From NCBI RefSeq assembly GCF_020740795.1, contig NC_067283.1:43017659-43081658 (forward strand): a stretch of DNA of 64,000 nucleotides. Reading direction: 5' to 3'. The stretch comes from Apus apus (Eukaryota; Chordata; Aves; Apodiformes; Apodidae). The notes under the pieces were generated by a model, which was given only the letters and a program-made list of their open reading frames with translations, did not search any database and had not been told where the DNA came from. Below are positions 1 to 11,200 of this stretch, in pieces. The number at the start of each line of letters is the position of its first letter. Position 1 is the first letter of the stretch. The position numbers were made by a program, and so were the translations under genes.

Positions 1-3000
1 TATATATAACCTAGTCTTCCTTCCTAGCCACACTACTCCTTTTCCCTCATGCCCATTCCACTTGTGCCAGATTCCTCTGCAATTCAAGTAAATTTCCAGC
101 AAAGCTATAAGGCAGAAGTTGTAAAAAAAGTATTCTGTTAGAGTCAGATTGGTTCACAGAATCATCCTGAGTGCACAAAACAAAAACTGGTAAGAGGAGG
201 AAGCAGAATCCCCTTCCCTGAACAGCCATAAAACCTAAGACAGTTTGCTCCCTGTTGTGAAACTAGAGTTTAACCCTACATCAGAGCAGCTCTGGTATAA
301 AATCAATCAGAAAATCTGGTCAATGTACCAGATAAGCAGCTTTCAGTTCAGTTGATAAAGTGTTTGAATGCCCTCCACTATACATACACAAGCTTCCGAA
401 GTTGCATCTTTCACAGTCTGTAAGACAATAAGGAGAAGTTAATTTTTTTGTAGTCTAAAAATACAATAAATTCAGGAGTATAACTAATCATAGACTTATA
501 GAATAATTTCAATTGGAAGAGACCTTTAGGTCCAACTGTTAATCCAGCCCTGCCAAGTCCATCACTGAACTATGTGCCTAAGCACCACATCTATACACAT
601 CTTTAAAATAGCTTCAGGGATGGTGACTCCACCACTTCCCTGAGCAGCCTGTTCCTGTGTATGACACCTTCAGTGAAGACACTTTTCCTAATAGCCTATC
701 TAAACCTCCCCTGGCACAAGCTGAGGCCATTTCCTCTTTTTGTGTTGTATCTTACTTGGGAGAAGAGACCAATACCCACCTCCCTACAACCTCTTTCAGG
801 TATCTGTAGAAAGTGGAAAGATCTCCCCTGAGAGATTATAACTCAGTACAGCAATCTAATTTTAGCTAGTCTTGTCCATATGCAGTGGTACTCTTATGAG
901 CCATTTCAAGTCACTGATCTGGCAAGAAACTTTTGAGCTTGTGAATAAATTTAATTAGTGAAAGATCTGACCAAAGCTAGAACTGATGCAAGCAAAAAGG
1001 AAAGAACAGTGTGGCTAGAGGCAAGGAAGGGAAGAACGAACTTTAAAATCCTTTATTGCAGTGCAGGTTAGCCCTGGTTCTTCTACAGGGTTCTTCTGCT
1101 TTGTAGTCTGCAGACCACTTCCAAAATGGAATCTGTAAAGCAGTACAAGAACTAGGGGGTCACAGGCCATTAAGCTGACTGAATTTGGCAATTCTGCACT
1201 TTCCCTTGAAAGTGTTAGAAGGCCACTATTGAAGTGTTTTGACCATCCACCACTGTTATCTCCAAGTGATATTAAAAGCATGTAGCAGCTGAAAGCTGGC
1301 ATAAAGGAAACCCCATATTATTTCATTTGAGTCTTGTGGCCTTATCTGCTTTCTGCAACAGCAAAATAATTTGAATCCAGGTAGTTTATCTATACAAGTC
1401 AAGTAATCCCATAGCTCTCACATAATTTTCTAAGCACGTTGTTTGGTTTGCAGCCTATTATTGAGAATTGTATTAAAAGAAAATTGAGGTGCTCTTTCAG
1501 TCTGAAATGAGACAATCAAGCACATTTTGACATTAGTTAGCATATTTGGGTTTAAATATGGCTAATACAAAGGTAAAGCCTTTTTCCAATGTAAAATCCT
1601 ATTCTAGTGGCTTTTATGACAGCAACATCTATTTACTACTGCAACATCGCTAATTCTATCCATATAACAAAAAAAGAATCACATAGAAGGAAGCTTTCAG
1701 CACTGCAATGCAAATATTGCCACGTTCATAGAACGCATTGAAGCATCTGACTGATATTAAGCATTTCTCTTGCTGTCCTGATAGCATTTTGACTCAGACA
1801 GTGAGGTTTCAAATGGTAAGCAACCAGATTTGGTTTCAACAGCAGCTCTGCAGCAATGAAAGATTGGCTTTTGCTTTTTCTTTTACACCAATAGTTTACT
1901 TTCTTTCCTTTCATACATCATTGCAGTATTTGCAGGCACTATCCCCCCTGAAAGCAACACCCAGAGTTCCACTCTTTAATGTTTGCCACTACAGGGACAG
2001 TCAATATTCCCTGTTAAGTTGTTGGTGACTATAGGCACTCATAGCACAGCACAGGTCACTGCTGTTTCACAGGAGTCAACAGCTCAAAGGAGAACAGAAC
2101 CAAAAAGACTGCTCCAGATATCCTGGAAACGTGCATTTCTCTGCACTGAAAGGATGAGCAGGAACACTGATCTTGTCCTGGCAAATGCCTATCTGTAGCC
2201 TTGTTTGAGACTTGGAACACCCAGTAAGCAACCACCCAGAGTGCTACTTCCCACCCCACTTGAGAGAGTCTCAAAATGGAGGTGGGAGGAGGGAAAATTA
2301 TGGGGAATGGACAGTGCTCCCCAGGAGAGGTGTAAAGACCAGAAAGGAACAGAACCAGAAGTAACAAGGGAAGAAGTGATGTTGGAAGGACAGGGGTATC
2401 ATGCCCTAGGTGAGGAGGCAGAAAATAAGGGAGTCAGCTGCTTTGGCCCAGAATGCATCAGGAACAGGGTCAGAGTCCAACGCGTTACAACTCATCTCAA
2501 GCAGGGCGAGGGTAGATCCTGGAGGAGAACTCCACACCCGAGAGGAACTGTAATTCCAGCAGCTTACAGATGAGTTCTGTGTTCAAACTTACCTGCTTGA
2601 TATTAGTCTGAGGGAATACCATGCTTTGTCACCAGCTTTTCCCCAGTTACACACTGAACAGAACTAGAATTTATAACTACTAACATTAAGGTTTTAAGCT
2701 GCTGTTCCAGCCTCACATTTTAGGTTTGTTTTTACACTATTTAGACAGCTAAACAAAGTTACTTAGCGCATCACTTAAGTACTCTCTTGGAAGGCTGCCT
2801 TTCTATTACCATTCCTTTTATGAGGTTGTAAATAGCATTCTTAGAATTAAACAAGCAATAACCCTCACCGTTTTCCAGCCACCCTTTCTCAAAAAAATTG
2901 TAATGCTTGCCCACATTTTTAGTGAAAGTGAGAAAGACTTGCAGCATAAACTGTTCCCAACAGTCATAGTCCTTCCTAAACAATTCCCCTTGAGTGAATA

Positions 3001-5000
3001 ATAAATACTTGCAAATACTGATCAGGCACACCCACATTAAGGAACCACCAGAACTCAGTAATCAAGAACAGCAGTAGATCGTTAATTTGCAGAATAAAAG
3101 CCTTTCTCAACAGGAGCTGAAGGCTTGAAAATGCTCACTTGTTTTAAAACAATTTCTAGGTCTACAGGACACAAGGACACCCAAAACCAATTCTAAGAGA
3201 CATGTACCTTTTTCAAAGCACACTCTTGAAAATATTAGTTACACAAAATAAAACAAGCTTTTTTTTACGAGTTACTTCTAGGTGTGTCCAAGCAAGGCTA
3301 GAGTATCTTCCCTTTGCAATGTAAGCTTTTAAGTCTAAAAAAAATACCTTGGGAGTTTCCCTCAACTACCCTTCACCAAGCGGTGAAGAGTATATCTGCT
3401 TTAGAAGCTAGATATTCTATTTTATGGCCACCAGCCCTCCCTTGTGTCATTTTACACACTTCAACAAGAAGCTTCACGATACTGAGAACACAACTAGAAG
3501 CTTTTTAGCCTGTACCACAAGCCCAAAGTTATACTCCAAAGTGAAGGCAGAAACAGCCTTTTTAAGCGTTTTAAGAACAATATGCTTCGTTTCATTTTGG
3601 CATTAAATATTACATACATTCTTTAGGAAGCCCACCAGCAAGAAGATACTTAGGTACCAGAAGAAGCTGAAAGCAGCCCAAGAGCCAGCAGGTCTTTTAG
3701 TTTTCAACCCTCCTTGCCCCTCAAGCACATCCCACTGCCCCCCCAATGTCATATTAAGGTTTTACTTTTTCTACAAAATTCACACTTACTGTTTTCAGAA
3801 ACTAGCGACTTAAAGAAACAAGAAAGTCCCTTCCGGGGCTTATTTCAGAGGTACGACATAAGACGAGATAGGAAAACGTCCTTAGAAAATTAAAGACAAA
3901 GGCATCACCACACTTCACTAGGCTAAACGCCTTCATGTGTCTGTTAAGCAAGCATCCCACAGAAAACTCCTGCACTACCCCGTCCCCAGGCAGGCTTTTT
4001 CCCCTGAAGCGGCTTGCTGTGCTGTCCGATTTCATACTGGGAGTAAACTACCTCCAACACTGAAGTTACTGGAAAATTCCAGCAAAATCCCCCGCGTTGA
4101 CCCCCCAGAGCAGAAGGGGGGCACAGCAGACCGCCATTTTCCAGTTTCAGATGAAAGTCGAGTTTCGAACGATCACAGCAAGAAACTATGTCCCCATGAA
4201 ACTTAAGACGCTTCCAGTACATTTTGAAGAAGCCGCAGCCTCTTTTAGATCTGTGAAACAATACTTGGTATCATCAGGAAGAAAACTTGCGAGGAAAGCG
4301 GTTTTTAAAATTAAGACCATGTTAAGCAAGTTCCCGTTTTTGTATCAGTAAAGTTCTCATTTGCATCACAGAGACTGCCAAAATGTTAGCGAGGAGCAAG
4401 AGATGTAGCTCTTGCAGGCAAGGGTGAACATCTTTGCTAACTTTCCAACTACCTTCAGTCAAATATTAGTCCTTTCCTAATTACAGTCATCTTCCCTCCC
4501 TACTTACTCGTTTTCCTCTTCCTCAGCGGGGCACACGCCGCACATGGTACAAAGCAGACCCCACGAAGTAACCGAACTTCTCATTAGAAACATGAGGGGT
4601 GTGGGGAACTCCACTTCCCTCGCTCGCACCTCCAGGGTCTCGCCACCCCGCGGTACCCGCTCCCGCAGCGAGGCATCGCGGGGCTCCGACGGCCGCCTCC
4701 CAGGACGGCGGCTCCCGCACCCCGCAGCGCATCCCCCCGCTCCCCGCCCGGGGCCGCCGCCGCGCCACACGCCCTCCCCCCGCCCCGTTACCGGCTCCCG
4801 CCCCGCGCTCCCCCATCCCCCGGCCCTGCCCCCACCCCCCAGCCCGGCGGAGCGGCAAGCCCCAAGCGAGCCCCGGCGGTCCGAGGAGGCGCGGCGGCCG
4901 CCCCGGTCCCCGCCGCCGGTGGGGGTGCGAGGCGGGCGGGGGCCCTCTGGCGCCGGCCAGGGGCGGGAGAAGCGCGACCACCCCCCCCTCACTCGCTCAC
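1..5000 (-). other. TRIM71: Start of TRIM71 intron 1 (partial)
   Basis: This sequence follows the GTGAGC donor of TRIM71 exon 1 on the minus strand and contains no recognisable further exon. It holds one antisense CR1 fragment (487-835). The 500 bp next to the exon belong to the CpG island, with C-rich and G-rich runs. Short open frames here show no domain and no splice structure. The next TRIM71 exon, which completes B-box 2, is not in the window. Confidence 0.75.
487..835 (-). repeat. CR1 LINE 3' fragment, antisense
   Basis: The left end reads as the reverse complement of the CR1 3' terminus (ATTCTATAAGTCTATGAT-like), followed by the usual antisense landmarks: a 'gagacctttaggtccaac' block, 'ccactTCCCTGAGCAGCCTGTTCC' wording, and a run through the 'cctaatagcctatctaaacctcccctgg' region. 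It is moderately diverged and truncated at its 5' end. The right edge near 835 is uncertain. It lies in TRIM71 intron 1, in the same transcriptional orientation as the gene. Confidence 0.85.
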
Positions 5001-5894
5001 CTCGTCGTCGTGGTGCTGGCAGTAGCTGGCCCGGTCGGGGAAGACGGAGAGGATGTTGTAGGGCGATCCGGGGTAGGGCGGGCTGAGGGCGAGCGGCGCG
5101 GCGGTGCAAGCGGCGGCGGCGGCGGGGGCAGCAGCAAAGCGCTCGATGAAATGGTCCTTGGTGAGGCGGACACGCTGGTGCGCCCGCACGCAGTTGTCGC
5201 ACAGGTGCTCCTGGCAGTCGAGGCAGCGGGAGCTGGCGGCGTTGCCCTCGTCGCAGGAGCTGCAGCGGGGCTCGCCTTGCCGGCTGTGGGGCCGCCGCAG
5301 CAGGAGCCCCGCCGAGCCGCCGCCGCCCGAGGAGGAGGAGGACGACGACGTCGAGGAAGGCGCGGCCGAGGCGGCGGCGGGCGAGGAGCCGGCGGTGCGG
5401 TGAGGCGGCGGCGGGCGGCCGTGGTGGCGGTTGTTGCTGCCGCCGCCCCCTCCCGCTCCGGAGCCTGCGGCGGGGCCGGCCCCGGTGGCGCGGCCGTTCT
5501 TCTGCTCGTCGGCGGCGGCAGCGGCCACGACGACGACGTCCAGCAGGTTGCTGAGGAGGAAGTTGGAGGAGGGCAGCGCGTCCATGCCCGAGGGCTCCGA
5601 GATCACCACCTTCTGGTCGCAGATGGGGCAGCGCAGCTTGAGCGCGTCCCCCCCGCCGGGGTGCCGCTGCGCCTCCAGGCACTGGCGGCAGAAGGCGTGC
5701 AGGCAGGGCAGGACGTGGAGCCGCCGCGGCGGGCCCCCGCCGCAGGAGGAGCCGCCGCCGCCCCCCCCGGAGGAGCTGGAGGTCTGCGAGGAGGACGAGG
5801 AGGTGGAGGAGTTGGAGGAGAGGGGAGCCGGCGAGCCGCACATCTCCTTGCACAGTGGGCAGATCTGGAAGTCGGACTCGGGAAACGAAGCCAT
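5001..5894 (-). CDS. TRIM71: TRIM71 (LIN41) first coding exon: RING, linker, B-box 1
   Basis: TRIM71/LIN41 is a cytoplasmic TRIM-NHL RNA-binding protein and E3 ubiquitin ligase of stem cells and early embryos. It represses mRNAs and is a classic let-7 target. The exon encodes 298 residues from the ATG at 5894-5892. A RING is visible as C12-x2-C15, then C64-x-H66-x2-C69-x2-C72 and C89-x2-C92, with a Ser/Gly-rich insert (about 26-54) inside the finger as in vertebrate orthologues. Residues 120-200 are a low-complexity Val/Ala/Gly/Pro/Ser linker. B-box 1 follows with C211, C214, C224, C227, C232, C235, H239 and H248. B-box 2 opens at C292-x-H294-H295, and the exon ends in phase 0 after Glu298 at a GTGAGC donor (5000-4995). 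Frame-continuing codons past 5001 are intronic. The coiled coil, filamin and NHL repeats must lie on exons left of base 1. The start context has C at -3 and G at +4. Identity is recognised from family knowledge; the boundaries are read directly. Confidence 0.95.
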
Positions 5895-7500
5895 TTGCGA
5901 TGGGCCCGACTCCCCGATTGGGAGGGGTTGGGGGTGGTGGCGAGAGAGTAAAAAATTGATCTCCCCTCCCTCACAAAAAAAGTGTGAGGAACAAAAAGCA
6001 CAGGAGGCGGGGGCCTTTGGAGCGGCGTGGGGAGAAGGTAGTTCTGCAAGAGGCTTACGAGCAAGCTGGCATCGATCAGTCGTTTTGCCAAGTGGGATCG
6101 ATTGGCCGGTTTTGCAAATACGGTGTCATCGATCCGGCGGTCTGCAGGGAGCTGGATCCTCGCCTCGTACCTCGCTGCTGCCGCTGCTGGGCTTGCTGCT
6201 GCGGGGGGCGGGTATGTTTGGTATCAAGGTGTAGCTGTCCCGTTCACTCTCGGCAAATGGACCCTCTCTTCCCTCACATGTACTTAACCCCCGATCCCCC
6301 GTTGCATTAGACAAATCGTATCGATTCCCAGATCGGTCAATACCTCACACAGTCTTTTCATTTCCCCCTCGGGTCAGCAGTTTGACAACGTGGTTTGGTT
6401 ACTCGTCTTCTTCCTAAACAGAAAGTGCATGGGCGCCAAACGCCCGATCCCCACCGCACCCAGCAGGGACCGGACCTCTATCTGCCGGGGTTCGGCTCCG
6501 GTTCCCACGGCCGCAGGACGGGGTCGGGGCGGCAGTGCAAGTTCCTCTTGGCCGGGCGGGGGGCAGGAAGGATTTAACTCAAGTTTCGCTCTTTCTTCTT
6601 GGGGCGTTGGGTTTTTTCCTCTTTTCCTTTAAACCTGTGCTTGTCGGGGGGGAAGGGGAAATTTCGTTTGAGTTCCCCCCTCCACTTTTGCAATCCAGAG
6701 CAGCTCTAGGAGAGAGAGAGGCACTGAAACACAGTGGCCAAGCAGACTTCTCCGGCTCCAGTCCTCCCCCGCCGACGCCTGCTCCCCCACCGCATGACTG
6801 GGGGGTGGGGATGGAGGGCGGCGTTGATGCCCACCCCACCGGCAGAGACTCCCGCTGGCGGGACACAGAGGAGGAGATGGAAAGGGAAGAAGAAAAGGGG
6901 GCTGCGGAGACGGATAAAGACCAAGTCCTCTCTCGCCACTCACAGCCCCGGACGCCCCCCCCCCCCCTTTAAGAGGGGCTCCCCGCGGAGGGCAGCGCCG
7001 AGCCCAGCCACACGCGGTGCCCGGGGGCTGGCGGGGGGCTGGCTCTCCCGGCCGGCGGCGGGGCCGGTCAGCGCCGCGGGCTCGGCACGGCTCGCACACG
7101 CTGCGGCGGCCAGGCAGAGGAGCAGCGGCAGGTCCCCGCCGGCCGCCCTGAATTATTCATGGGGGGTGTATTATATTCTCTCGCACAAATTGGAGCCGCT
7201 GTGCAATGCTATCCGAGAGCGCTACGCTCGCCCCCTCCTCCTCCTCCTCCTCTCCGGTTCTCGCTCGCTCTGAGCCCCTGCAGCGCCTAGGATCACATTT
7301 CCTTTGTCATCTCGCCTCTTCGCGTGGTGTTTTATTGAGAAAACAAAAATAATATAAAACCCGTAGAGGAAGAAAGAGGAGGAGGGAAAAAAAAAAAGCA
7401 ACAAAAAAAAAATCCCCAAAAAACAGCAAAACCTAACACGCCCGAGCCCACCGGCCCCGGGAGGTGCGTGTGTGTAGAGGAGGGGGGCGGGGATGAATTA
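5895..7500 (-). promoter_or_regulatory. TRIM71 5' leader and candidate core promoter
   Basis: This is the region immediately upstream of the TRIM71 ATG. Within the GC-rich island there is an AT-rich patch at about 7150-7235. Read on the minus strand, it holds a TATA-like GAATATAATAC at 7178-7168, which would place a start site near 7140 and give a leader of roughly 1.2 kb if it is not spliced. A second AT-rich stretch lies at 7320-7435. Four ATCGAT palindromes lie at 6071-6325. The actual start site cannot be fixed from sequence alone, and a TATA-less start closer to the ATG is equally possible. Confidence 0.35.
6071..6325. promoter_or_regulatory. Cluster of four ATCGAT palindromes
   Basis: ATCGAT occurs at 6071-6076, 6097-6102, 6128-6133 and 6320-6325, which is 177-433 bp upstream of the TRIM71 start codon. 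About 0.06 copies would be expected in 255 bp of random sequence. ATCGAT is a core recognised by CUT-homeodomain factors (CUX, ONECUT) in vertebrates, so these are candidate binding sites. No function is shown by the sequence itself. Confidence 0.4.
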
Positions 7501-8250
7501 GCAGAAATTACTCACTGATGCGGTAGCACCGTCCCGGGCAGCGTGGGATCCAGGGAGAGCCATCGCGCCGGGCGCCTTCCCCCTGCTAGGCGGGGGGTGC
7601 GGAGGGGCAGAGCCGGGCGGCCCGGCCCTCGGGGAGGCGGGGAAGGCTCAGGGCGCGGGGCAGCGCATGGCCCGGCGTGGCGTGGCCCGCAGGGCTGGCG
7701 GCGGCAGCCTCAGCTCCGGCCCCGCTGCGGCCGCCGACACTGGGGCTGCGCGGCGTGCGGGAGCCTTTTAAGCTCCGACGGCGCGGGCTGACTTCCGCCC
7801 GGCTGCGGGGGGCGGCCGGGGGGCGGTGGCGGCGGGCAGGAAACATTCGCCCTTCGCCTGCCCGACCTGCCCCCATCCGCCCGCATCCAGTCCCGCCGAG
7901 ACCCCTCCCGCCATTTGGGCATATGGCTGGTTTCGGCACCGAGGGCACCCCCTTTACCCCCCCCCCCCACACACACCCATCGCCTTGGGTTTGACGCGCT
8001 TCGGCCGGGGCTCAGGCGGTTGCCAGCTCCTCCTCCCTCGCCCTTTTTGGGTTTGAGATGCGGGGCTGTGGGGCCGTTCTTTGAAAGCGCTGGGGAGGTA
8101 ACGCAGCTTTAAACATGAAGTCGCTCGACGAATTGTTTTCTTGCGCCCAGCCGAGGGGTGATCTCCGTCTGTCTCCGCCGTTGCGGTAGCTGCCGGCAAT
8201 GCCCTGCCCGGGAGGGCGAGCCCGAGGTTTGCTGCTAGCCCGGGGCAGGC

Positions 8251-11200
8251 GTTTCCTCTCCTTTAAACTGACACGATGAAGTTGGCAAAAAAATTGGCGG
8301 CGATGCCATCCACGCTGCTGCTGCTGCTGCGAGACCGAACTTCAATGAAAACGCAACAATTACTTTGTTTTAACGAATCGCCTCGCAACCAGCAACTGCT
8401 AAAAGGAAAGTTGTAGCTGCAGCACGGCTGAGTGGCCACCTTCTTGTTTTAATCAGGCTTGTAGTAGCCAGGGAGGACAACATGGCATTTTACCCTTAAC
8501 AGGGAAACTGGAAATGCTGAAAAAAAAATTGTAAAAGTGAAACTGACTCAAAGATTACAAAGCCAAAAACATGGGGAAATTCATAAAAGCAGGAAAGGAT
8601 ACAAATTTATGAGTGAAAATATTTGTCAATAAGCAAAATAAACTCAAAACAAATTAGTGTTAAATAATGATAAGAAGTTAAAGAAACCCCAACACAGAGA
8701 AGGAAACTGGCTATTAAAATATTTTGAATGCTATTGCTCCGCTGTTTAGGCCTTAGATGTACAAATAAAGATCATGTTTTAGGCCTTAGCACACAAATAA
8801 CACTAACGTAAATTTTCTACTTAAATAATGTCTTTTGCCTTTTGCTGACATGAACCAAACACAGCAATGAGCCATGCCTGTGAGGATCTCTTGCCAAAAG
8901 CCCTTCGGAGAACAGAGAAACTCAGGAGCACTGTCATCCTTATATGAGACCAAGCAATGGGAATCACTGATGAGGTCCATGGGGTAACTAACATTAAGTT
9001 GTAAACAAGCATGAATATTTATTATGCCCCTCAGTAGTATATTCAGCTGGGAATTTGCCTTATGTATCACTAAAGGATTTGGCTCAGGGGCTGTATTCTT
9101 TATATTACATATCCATATGTTCACATTTGAGCATGCAGGTGAAACCCACCACAGCTTTGACTAGCAGAGGTTAAAAAAATCATTGAGCCTTGCCTCAGCC
9201 CTGTTTGTTTGTCTTGTGGTTGCTGCAGAGCGTTATGATGCTGTAGAGCCTGTTCTTTTCCTGATGAAGCCAGTTAGTTGTGAAGAACAGTAATTCCCCG
9301 AACAACAAACGCACGGTTGATCTGTTTGGGTTTCCCAGATAATGCTTCCCACTAGTTCCCTTGGTAGAAACTGTCATCTTTTGCGTTCAGAAATATTTTA
9401 ATTGAGCAGAAATTCCCAGATGCATGTCTCTAGGCATATCTGACACTCCAGCCTTCCTCAGTGACAGCTGTTTGCTTTCCAGCTAACTGGAAAGAAGAGG
9501 GAGATTCTGCATGTCTGTGCTTCAAATGGCTCTAATGGTTTCACGAGGGTACCTATATGCTGTGGAAGGTCCTTTTCACTGACAGGATCCACTGTATTTG
9601 TGCCAAAGCTCCCAAACCTCGTTTACAGCTTACACCCTCCCTGAGCTTGTAAAAGGCTATAAGCAATTCACTGTCCCTGAACAGTGGGTCCTTATTCCCC
9701 AGCTGCTGTCCTCATTTTTGAGCACCTCTGTCTTTCTAAATCAAGGTCCTCTTTTCTTTCTCCCTCCACCACTGCCGAAGAAATGCAACATTTTGATGCT
9801 TCTGATGCTTCTGATTATCGATGGCTTTCCATCTTCGTCATGAATAATGTTGAAATAAAGCTCAAAGGAACACACCAATATTATACTCTGTTCCAAGACA
9901 TTAGCTGCTGGAGCACTCGTGTCCTCAACTACACAGCAGACAGACAGCACCGTGCATTTTTCTGCTTAGTGCATTGACTCGATGGTTTTCGATCCAATTA
10001 ACTTGTTCTGCTATTAAAAGAACCCTTAGCTCTCCTCAGACAGAGCAAGCTCTCAATATATTTAATTTGTTTTCTAAGCTGACAAACGTGGGTGAATAAC
10101 AGCATGAGGGTGATGGGTGAAGTACAAGAGGTTTCTCGTTCCTTGGTAGACAGCAGGATGAGAACTTATTTTTATGATTTTTCCCTGGGAAGCTAGTGCT
10201 TCGCATTTACCCTTTTTGTTTCTTAAAAACAAAAGAACAATAGCTATCCTGGTTAGTGGGGCTATTGTCCCTCTGTGCCAAATAAATGAAATCTTACTGC
10301 TTACGTGAGCGTCTGAGGCATTTCTCTGCATTCTGCTCATTCTCCTTTGTGTCGCTCTGCTGAGGTTTCTCGCATTTATTCCCTTCTCTACAGTGTTTTT
10401 CACGCTCGTTTCTCTCATCTTTCTTTTGTCTTCCATTCCTATGCTGTTACTGGTCTGAATTTGAAACGCTGTCACTTGTACTAGAGGCAAGCCCCTCATT
10501 TAAACTGTGTTGAAATCATAACTGTGTGGAGATCGCATCAGAACCCAGTTAAAACATTAACCGTTAAAACATTCTAACAATGCTAAAAGCTGGGCACGGC
10601 TGGCCAGGTATTCAGAGACACCTCACGAGCATCAAAATAGCTCTGAATATATGGGCCAACTTTCACCTGGTTGGAAAATCTCTGGCAACATTTGTCTGTC
10701 CTTGACTAACTGCCCAGCCACTGCGGCTAAACTATGCATTGAAAAATACATTTATTTCTTTATTTTCCTTTCCCCCCTTTTATTTAAGTGGAAAAGAGGA
10801 CACTGGGGCAGAAGACTGCACCTGAGTCATTCTCTAGCATCTGCTTCCAATGCTGGGATGCACTTTCCACTGTCCGTACTTGGAAGCTTTGTTTGCTTGA
10901 AGGCAAGCATCTGCTTTCTGCCAGCAGCACTACAGGACAAACAGAATGGTGTTCCTGCCAAAAGCAATACAGCTGGAAAAGCCAGGGGTCTGGAGGTTAA
11001 AAGCTTTGTTAAATAGGACCAGGTACAGTAATTGTGGGTTTGGGATATTTTACTGTAATTTTAGAGGCAAACATTCACATAAGGAGCTCTCCCCTCTACC
11101 ACCTTCATGAAATGATCCAGCAGCCAGATACTGTTTGTCCTGCTACGCTGGGTGCTAAGGCAGTGTGCAAGCTCAAAGCTCAGCAGGGCTTGTGAACAAA

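Larger units (their letters stand above)
4500..8250. promoter_or_regulatory. TRIM71 CpG island
   Basis: A long G+C-rich, CpG-dense block covers the TRIM71 first exon, its 5' leader and about 2 kb upstream. CpG density falls sharply below 4500 and above about 8250. It contains homopolymer C runs (13 C at 6955-6967 and 12 C at 7957-7968, the latter followed by a short AC repeat) and a CTG repeat of five units at 8315-8329. CpG-island promoters are usual for developmental regulators. The edges are judged by eye. Confidence 0.8.

Noticed and set aside
4599..5951. 450-codon plus-strand frame and other long frames opposite and around TRIM71 exon 1 (for example 4504-5853 minus)
   Set aside because: They are by-products of GC-rich, stop-poor DNA. 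They read as Arg/Pro/Gly/Ala-rich nonsense, show no domains, and overlap a clearly identified exon in another frame.
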